The position numbers were made by a program, and so were the translations under genes. The notes under the pieces are model-generated. The model saw only the letters and a list, made by a program, of their open reading frames with translations. It was not told where the DNA came from and did not search any database. A stretch of DNA of 35,975 bases from Lentisphaeria bacterium (lineage in GTDB: Bacteria > Verrucomicrobiota > Lentisphaeria > Oligosphaerales > Oligosphaeraceae). The stretch lies in assembly GCA_016287975.1 (NCBI GenBank), contig JAEEXV010000034.1:1-35975 (forward strand). Reading direction: 5' to 3'. Below are positions 31,176-35,975 of the stretch, one piece after another. The first letter of the stretch is position 1. Each line of letters begins with the position of its first letter.

Positions 31176-32761
31176 TTGTTCTTGGCCTCCTGTTGCTGCG
31201 CGAGGAAATATTCGACGGAATCGAGGAGGGCCTGCCAGGAGGCCTCGATGATGTTCTCGGACATGCCGACGGTGGACCAGGCGGCGGCGCCGTCGGAGGA
31301 ATCGATGAGGACGCGGGTCTGGGCGGCGGTGCCTGCCTTGCCGTCGAGGATGCGCACCTTGAAGTCGCGCAGCTGCATGTCGGCGATGCGGGGGTAGAAG
31401 GTGGCGAGGGCCTTGCGGAGGGCGAGGTCCAGGGCGTTGACGGGGCCGATGCCCTCGGCAGCGGTGATCTCGGTGCGGCCGTTGACCTTGAGTTTGATGG
31501 TGGCCTCGGAGAGGCACTCCTGCTCGGGGCCGCGCTTCTCGATGATGACGCGGAAGCCCTCCAGTTCGAAGAAGGGGTGGTGGTGGTGGAGCAGCCGCTC
31601 GACCAGCAGCCGGAAGGAGGCGTCGGCGGCCTCGAAGGCGTAGCCGCGCGCCTCGCGGCGCTTGAGTTCGTCGAGGATGGCGCGCGTCTCGGGGGACTTG
31701 GCGGTGAGGTCGAGGTTGAGTTCGCGCGCCTTCAGCGCGACGCTGCTGGCGCCCGAGAGTTCGGAGAGGAGCACCTGGCGGTGGTTGCCGACCAGCGCCG
31801 GGTCGATCTGCTCGAAGGTGCGCGCGTCCTTGGCGACGGCGGCGACGTGCATGCCGCCCTTGTGCGCGAAGGCGCCCGAGCCGACGTATGGCTGCCCAGG
31901 GCGCTCGCGGACGACAGCCAGTTCGTAGAAGAGGCGCGAGAGCTGCGTGAGATGCTCCAGGTGCATCGCCTTGGGCAGGGCGAGCCCAGGCATCTTGAGC
32001 GCGACCGCAGGCAGGATCGAGCAGAGGTCGGCGTTGCCGCAGCGCTCGCCGAAGCCGTTGACGGTGCCTTGCACCAGGCGGCAGCCCGCGCGGACGGCGG
32101 TCAGGGAACTCGCGACCGCGCAGTCGGAGTCGTTGTGGCAGTGGATGCCAAGTTCGACCTTCGTGGGCAGCGCCGCGCGCGCCTCGGCGGTGATGCGGTG
32201 GATGTCGTAGGGCAGCGTCGCGCCGTTGGTGTCGCACAAGACGAGGTGCTTCGCGCCCGCCGCGACCGCGCGGCGGAGGACCTCCATCGCGTAGCCCTGG
32301 TCGTCGTCGTAGCCCGTGAAGAAGTGCTCCGCCTCGAAGAAGACCTCGCGCTTCTGCGCCGCCAGGAAGGCGACGGTCTCTTCAATCATCGCGAGGTTCT
32401 CCTCTGGCGTCGTCTGCAGCACCTCGCGCACGTGCAGCAGCCAGCTCTTGCCGAAGACCGCGACCGCGGGCGCGCCTGAATCCAGAAGCGCCTGCAGCTG
32501 CGGATCGGCCTCCGCCGCCAGGCCCGCGCGGCGCGTCGCGCCAAAGGCCACCAGCCGCGCATGCGACAGCGGCTTCTCCCGCAGTTTTCGGAAGAACTCG
32601 GTGTCCTTCGGGTTGGCGCCAGGCCAGCCCCCCTCGACATAGTCGAAGCCGAAGGCGTCCAGCGCCCGCGCCAAGCGCACCTTGTCGGTCAGCGAAAAGG
32701 TGATGCCAGGCCCCTGCGCGCCATCGCGAAGGGTGCAGTCATAGAAGCGGATGGTGGTCAT
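31172..32761 (-). CDS. cimA: (R)-citramalate synthase
   Basis: The protein has 529 residues, starting [17 protein letters not shown]. It condenses pyruvate and acetyl-CoA to citramalate, the threonine-independent route to 2-oxobutyrate for isoleucine. The DRE-TIM metallolyase barrel shows [31 protein letters not shown], the metal histidines in [13 protein letters not shown] and the NGFGERCGN motif. This is the long CimA form: [15 protein letters not shown] is followed by a C-terminal LeuA-type regulatory domain (about 390-529) where isoleucine feedback would act. The related 2-isopropylmalate synthase is less likely because of the [10 protein letters not shown] motif. A GC hairpin (32792-32811) sits about 31 bp upstream, and nagA overlaps downstream. 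Confidence 0.93.
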   Translation of the reverse strand: MTTIRFYDCTLRDGAQGPGITFSLTDKVRLARALDAFGFDYVEGGWPGANPKDTEFFRKLREKPLSHARLVAFGATRRAGLAAEADPQLQALLDSGAPAVAVFGKSWLLHVREVLQTTPEENLAMIEETVAFLAAQKREVFFEAEHFFTGYDDDQGYAMEVLRRAVAAGAKHLVLCDTNGATLPYDIHRITAEARAALPTKVELGIHCHNDSDCAVASSLTAVRAGCRLVQGTVNGFGERCGNADLCSILPAVALKMPGLALPKAMHLEHLTQLSRLFYELAVVRERPGQPYVGSGAFAHKGGMHVAAVAKDARTFEQIDPALVGNHRQVLLSELSGASSVALKARELNLDLTAKSPETRAILDELKRREARGYAFEAADASFRLLVERLLHHHHPFFELEGFRVIIEKRGPEQECLSEATIKLKVNGRTEITAAEGIGPVNALDLALRKALATFYPRIADMQLRDFKVRILDGKAGTAAQTRVLIDSSDGAAAWSTVGMSENIIEASWQALLDSVEYFLAQQQEAKNK

Positions 32762-32791
32762 GGTAGTATGAAGCCGACGGAACGGCGGTTT

Positions 32792-32906
32792 CCGGCGGCA
32801 AAAGCCGCCGGCACAGAACAAGTTGACTCAAATGCGGAAATCGCCCCTGAAAAACACCTTTGCCCTTCGGCCAAACCGTCCGGTGCCGGCGGCGAAAAGC
32901 CGCCGG
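32792..32906. repeat. Pair of identical-stem hairpins between uvrC and cimA
   Basis: CCGGCGGC-AAAA-GCCGCCGG at 32792-32811 and CCGGCGGC-GAAAA-GCCGCCGG at 32886-32906 share the same 8-bp stem. On the minus strand the second begins 4 nt after the uvrC stop and the first lies in the leader of cimA. There is no U-tract after the stem, so they look like dispersed palindromic units that may protect the uvrC 3' end. Each stem carries CCGG on both sides, a word otherwise rare in the window. Confidence 0.7.
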
Positions 32907-32909
32907 TAT

Positions 32910-34427
32910 TCACAGCGCGGCGCCGTGGGCGGCGGGGGAGGCGGTCTTGGCGAGAGTTTCGAGAATGCGGGTGGCGGTGGCGAGGCCGAGGCCAGGCACC
33001 TTGGCGGCGAGCTGCTCGGGGGTGCAGGCCATGATGCGCCGAATGGAGCCGACCTTCTTGAGGAGTTCGAGCTGCCGCGTCTCGCCGACGCCAGGGATCT
33101 GGGCGAGGGCGGATTCGCGGATGCGCTCCAGGCGGAGTTTGCGGTTGTAGCCGTTGGCCCAGCGGTGCGCCTCGTCGCGGATCGCCTGCAGCAGGCGCAG
33201 GCCTGGGTTTTCGCGCGGCAGGTTCAGCGGCTCCAGATGCTCGGGGATGACCACCAGTTCGTGCTGCTTCGCGAGGCCGATCATCGGCACGCGCCCGTAG
33301 ATGCCGAGTTCGCGGAAGACCCCGATGGCCATGTTGACCTGTGGCAACCCGCCGTCCAGCACGACCAGGTCGGGCAGCGGCTGGTTTTCACGCAGGAGGC
33401 GCCCGTAGCGTCGGTGGAGCACTTCGCTCATGTAGGCGGTGTCGTCGGCCGCCTCGGGGTTGCGGATGCGGTAGCGGCGGTATTCGGAGGTGGAGGGCTG
33501 CCCGTCGCGGAAGAGCACCATGGAGCCGACGGCCATGGTGCCTGAGATGTTGGACATGTCGAAGCACTCCATGTAGGCGGGCGGCTTCGGCAGCCCGAGG
33601 GCCTCCTGCAGGCGCTGCATGCCGATGGCGTTGACACCTGGGTTGGTGCGGCGGGCGATGGTCTGGTTGATGAAGCGGCGCGTGGGTTCGAGGATCGCCT
33701 TCAGGTGCTCGATGCTGTCCCGCCAGCGCGCGGCCCCCTCGAAGTCCAGTTTCGCGGCGGCCTCCCGCATCTTCGCCGTGAATTCCTCAACGACCTGGTG
33801 CGCCATGGCTCCGCCCTTGAGGACGGAGACGGCCTGCTCGAAACGCAGGTGGTAGTCCTCGGGCGTGATCTTGCCGAGGCAGGGCGCGGTGCAGTCGCGG
33901 ATGACCTCCTCCAGGCAGTGCAGATGGTGCTCGTCGCCAGGATCGGCGCAGTCGCAGCTGCGCAGGCCGAAGCGGACTTCGAGATGGCGGATGGTGGCGC
34001 GCAAGGCGGTGGCGTGCGGGAACGGCCCGAAATAGAGCCGCCCGTCGTCCTTGCGGATGCGCGCGAACTGGAAATGGGGGAAGCGCTCGCGGGGGTCGGC
34101 GGCGACGAGGAGGTAGCGCTTGTCGTCGCGCAGGGCGACATTGTAGTAGGGGGCGTATTGCTTGATGAACTGCGCCTCCAGGAGGAGCGCCTCGGATTCG
34201 GAGTTGACCTCGAAGGTCTGGTAGGTCGCGATCGAGTGGATCAGCGCGCGGCGCCTCGGGTCGGCGCGCATCGCGGCCGAGGGCAGGAAATAGGAGCGCA
34301 TCCGGTTGCGCAGATTGCGCGCCTTGCCGACATAGATCACCTCGCCCGCGCTGTTGCGGTAGATGTAGACGCCCGGCGAGGTGGGCACCTCCTGCGAGCG
34401 GAAGATGGGGCGCCCGCCGTCGTTCAT
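32910..34427 (-). CDS. uvrC: Excinuclease ABC subunit C
   Basis: The protein has 505 residues and makes the two incisions around DNA lesions in nucleotide excision repair. Domains in order: GIY-YIG nuclease (PGVYIYRN, VIYVGKARNLRNRM, catalytic Glu in SEALLLEAQF), a four-cysteine group (CDC, HCL, RDCTAPC) fitting the UvrC iron-sulfur site, the UVR helical hairpin (about 200-235), an RNase H-like nuclease (ECFDMSNISG, VVLDGG, DEAHRWAN) and a C-terminal double helix-hairpin-helix (IPGVGETRQLELL, VPGLGLATATRI). It is shorter than the 600-residue E. coli protein, but no domain is missing. The ATG overlaps the stop of the ABC ATPase gene (ATGA); a GTG 12 nt upstream is rejected for that reason. Confidence 0.97.
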   Translation of the reverse strand: MNDGGRPIFRSQEVPTSPGVYIYRNSAGEVIYVGKARNLRNRMRSYFLPSAAMRADPRRRALIHSIATYQTFEVNSESEALLLEAQFIKQYAPYYNVALRDDKRYLLVAADPRERFPHFQFARIRKDDGRLYFGPFPHATALRATIRHLEVRFGLRSCDCADPGDEHHLHCLEEVIRDCTAPCLGKITPEDYHLRFEQAVSVLKGGAMAHQVVEEFTAKMREAAAKLDFEGAARWRDSIEHLKAILEPTRRFINQTIARRTNPGVNAIGMQRLQEALGLPKPPAYMECFDMSNISGTMAVGSMVLFRDGQPSTSEYRRYRIRNPEAADDTAYMSEVLHRRYGRLLRENQPLPDLVVLDGGLPQVNMAIGVFRELGIYGRVPMIGLAKQHELVVIPEHLEPLNLPRENPGLRLLQAIRDEAHRWANGYNRKLRLERIRESALAQIPGVGETRQLELLKKVGSIRRIMACTPEQLAAKVPGLGLATATRILETLAKTASPAAHGAAL

Positions 34428-35497
34428 TCCTGCAGGCACACCACGTCGTCCGCGTCGATGGCCAGGCCGACGCGGCTGCCTGGCGCGCGGCGTCCGTGCG
34501 GGTTGATCTCGTAGAAGTTCAGCGCCTCGCCGTCGGCGGTGCGCCCGATCTGGTCGGCGAGTTCGCCCAGATACGCATGGCGCGTCAACTCGACTTCAAG
34601 GCGGTTCAGGCCATCGCGCGCCTCGCCGTCGCCAAGCACGCGGAAGGCCTCTGGGCGCATCGACAGCAGCACCGCCGCGCCTTCCCGAAGCCCCTCGGGG
34701 ACGCTGTTGGAGACAAACAACCCGATCGCGGTCTTGACCAGCGGGACGCCGTCCGAGCCGCGCCCCGCCAGCGTGCCGCGGCGCAGATTGGTCTCGCCCA
34801 GGAAGTTCGCGACGAAGGCGTTCCTCGGGCGGCGGTAGACCTCCTCGGGCGTGCCGACCTGCACAATCCTTCCCGCGTCGAGGACGGCAAGGCGGTCGGC
34901 CATGGTGAGGGCTTCGGCGCGGTCGTGGGTCACATAGATGGCGGTCAGGCGGTTCTCCTTGCAGATGCGGCGGATCTCCTGGCGCATGTCGCGGCGCAGC
35001 TTGGCGTCGAGGTTCGCGAGCGGCTCGTCCAGCAGCAGGCAGCCAGGGTGGACGACCAGCGTGCGCGCCAGGGCGACGCGCTGCTGCTGCCCGCCAGAAA
35101 GCTGGTTGGGCTTGCGGTCGGCCAGCTCCGCGATCTGGATCTCGCGCAGCGCCTCGTCCACGCGGCGGCGGCGCTCGGCGGCGGCAATCCCCTTCATCTC
35201 CAGCCCGAAGGCGACGTTTTCGCGGACGGTCAGGTGCGGCCACAGCGCGTAGCCCTGGAAGACCATCGCGGTGTTGCGCTCGTTGGCGGGCTTGCCCGCG
35301 ACGTCCTCGCCCCCCATCAGAATCTTCCCCGAAGTCGGCGTCTCGAAGCCGCCCAGCGAGCGCAGCAGCGTCGTCTTCCCGCAGCCCGACGGCCCCAGCA
35401 GGAAGAAGAGCTCCCCGTCCTCGATGGTCAACGTGACATCGTCGAGGGCGCGCACGGCCCCGTATTGCTTGACCAGATGTTCAACGCGTATCTGCAT
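34424..35497 (-). CDS. ABC transporter ATP-binding protein, Fbp/Pot/Ugp type
   Basis: The protein has 357 residues. Walker A is GPSGCGKT (35-42), the Q-loop is VFQGYALWPHLT (Gln81), the signature is LSGGQ (133-137), Walker B is LLLDEP (Asp157, Glu158) and the switch is THD (His191). A TOBE domain (about 280-357) follows, as in importers of iron(III), polyamines, phosphonates or sugar phosphates. It energises uptake at the inner membrane, but no permease is in the window. The solute-binding protein at 5868-7472 belongs to a compatible family but is far away. It is transcribed first in an operon with uvrC. A weak -10 box (TATATT, 35552-35547) would give a leader of about 45 nt. Confidence 0.93.
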   Translation of the reverse strand: MQIRVEHLVKQYGAVRALDDVTLTIEDGELFFLLGPSGCGKTTLLRSLGGFETPTSGKILMGGEDVAGKPANERNTAMVFQGYALWPHLTVRENVAFGLEMKGIAAAERRRRVDEALREIQIAELADRKPNQLSGGQQQRVALARTLVVHPGCLLLDEPLANLDAKLRRDMRQEIRRICKENRLTAIYVTHDRAEALTMADRLAVLDAGRIVQVGTPEEVYRRPRNAFVANFLGETNLRRGTLAGRGSDGVPLVKTAIGLFVSNSVPEGLREGAAVLLSMRPEAFRVLGDGEARDGLNRLEVELTRHAYLGELADQIGRTADGEALNFYEINPHGRRAPGSRVGLAIDADDVVCLQE

Positions 35498-35803
35498 GGC
35501 GACTGTGTTCTTGGAAATCCTGTCTCGGCGATTGTGTGCCGCTTTTAATATAACCCTGTCGGGCGATCGGGTGCACCGCCGCGGCTCCTCAAACCACAGC
35601 GCCTCGTCGTGCCCCCTGGCGCACGGAACCGCGTCTGCAACGGGCAGCCTCCATCCCGCGCATCCGCGCCACGGCACACGAGTCCAGCCCCCGTTTTCAC
35701 TGCCCCACGCGCCATGGCGGTGGACCATGCTGCATCCTCCAAGCCACGACGCGGCTACGCGGCATTGCCAAAGCGTCCCGTCGCCTAAGCCCCATCACAT
35801 CCC
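35498..35803. other. Intergenic region, no gene seen
   Basis: These 306 bp separate the ABC ATPase gene from the stop of the partial nuclease gene, both on the minus strand. Apart from the candidate -10 box at 35547-35552 for the ATPase gene and a direct repeat of TAAGGGAT overlapping the end of the nuclease gene, I see no hairpin, repeat or credible coding sequence. The open frame that runs upstream from the ATPase gene lacks any protein-like features. Confidence 0.5.
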
Positions 35804-35975
35804 TTAGTATCCCTTAAATTCCTGCCTTCCCCCCTGCTCCGCCTTCGCGTCGGCCAGCCGCCTGGTCTTGCGGTCGAAGGAGAGGCCGACGAGCCAGACG
35901 GGGCGGGATTCGGCGCGGTAGGGCGCGTCATAACGCCTTTCGCGGATCTGCGCGAGCGCCGCGTCGGCGGATTCG
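35804..35975 (-). CDS. PD-(D/E)XK nuclease / AAA-ATPase-like protein, C-terminal fragment (cut by the window edge)
   Basis: Reading the minus strand from the window edge gives 56 codons and a TAA stop at 35804-35806. The peptide contains ALAQIRERRYDAPYRAESR, then PVWLVGLSFDRKTRRL and a short charged tail. This is the characteristic end of the AAA-ATPase-like plus PD-(D/E)XK (DUF1703-type) family: an ALxQIxxRxY helix followed by a VxLVGxxFD strand. The fold's catalytic residues and the N-terminal ATPase lie outside the window. These proteins are common in gut and rumen bacteria and have no settled function. The gene is partial only because the window ends. Confidence 0.8.
   Translation of the reverse strand, partial: ESADAALAQIRERRYDAPYRAESRPVWLVGLSFDRKTRRLADAKAEQGGRQEFKGY

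Noticed and set aside
32762..32771. A -10 box (CATACT) for a leaderless cimA message
   Set aside because: It ends only 3 nt before the ATG, so transcription would start inside the gene.

Overview
The window is one very GC-rich bacterial chromosomal segment with compact genes and third codon positions dominated by C or G. The gene content suggests the PVC group, most likely Lentisphaerota or the related Kiritimatiellota. The evidence is two prepilin-like proteins with an [10 protein letters not shown]-terminus and a C-terminal H-X9-DG (or H-X9-AG) signature, several very large secreted glycosidases beside them, a heparinase II/III-type lyase, and DUF4143 and AAA-like/PD-(D/E)XK genes common in gut and rumen bacteria. 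This placement is inferred from gene families; there is no rRNA gene. I saw no tRNA, CRISPR array, insertion sequence, phage or plasmid gene.

Layout. 1-169: hairpin cluster. 170-2854 (-): secreted heparinase II/III-type lyase. 3060-10348 (+): a tight six-gene cluster encoding a winged-helix protein, a divergent tubulin/FtsZ-like GTPase, a Ser/Thr protein kinase, an ABC-type solute-binding protein, a TrkH/KtrB K+ channel subunit with a long N-terminal membrane extension, and a TrkA/KtrA gating subunit. 10506-17906 (+): a GH42-like secreted hydrolase, a prepilin-like protein and a 957-residue secreted putative glycosidase. 17907-18393: an intergenic region with three 73-bp direct repeats, nested hairpins and a terminator. 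18394-22166: MFS transporter and GH78-like hydrolase (+) facing an AraC-type regulator (-). 22190-22458: heptamer-based tandem array. 22562-27402 (-): an operon of prepilin-like protein, CBM9/GH123-like hydrolase and polysaccharide pyruvyl transferase. 27685-28725 (+): RluA-type pseudouridine synthase. 28749-29927 (-): AAA/DUF4143 ATPase that looks recently acquired. 30051-32761 (-): nagA and cimA, overlapping by ATGA. 32910-35497 (-): uvrC and an Fbp/Pot-type ABC ATPase, also overlapping by ATGA. 35804-35975 (-): 3' end of a PD-(D/E)XK nuclease/AAA-like gene cut by the window edge.

How the genes fit together. Much of the window serves polysaccharide breakdown: secreted lyase and glycosidases, sugar import, GlcNAc-6-phosphate deacetylation and an AraC-type regulator. 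Two of the hydrolase/pilin promoters carry the same pair of 21-bp-spaced direct repeats immediately upstream of the -35 box, the geometry expected of an AraC-family activator.

The best candidate for an undescribed system is 3060-10348, where a tubulin-superfamily GTPase with an overlapping winged-helix gene (resembling the TubR-TubZ arrangement) is followed by a kinase and K+ uptake genes. The host sequence strongly avoids the tetranucleotide CCGG. The six-gene cluster shares that avoidance, so it looks long resident, while the AAA/DUF4143 gene does not.
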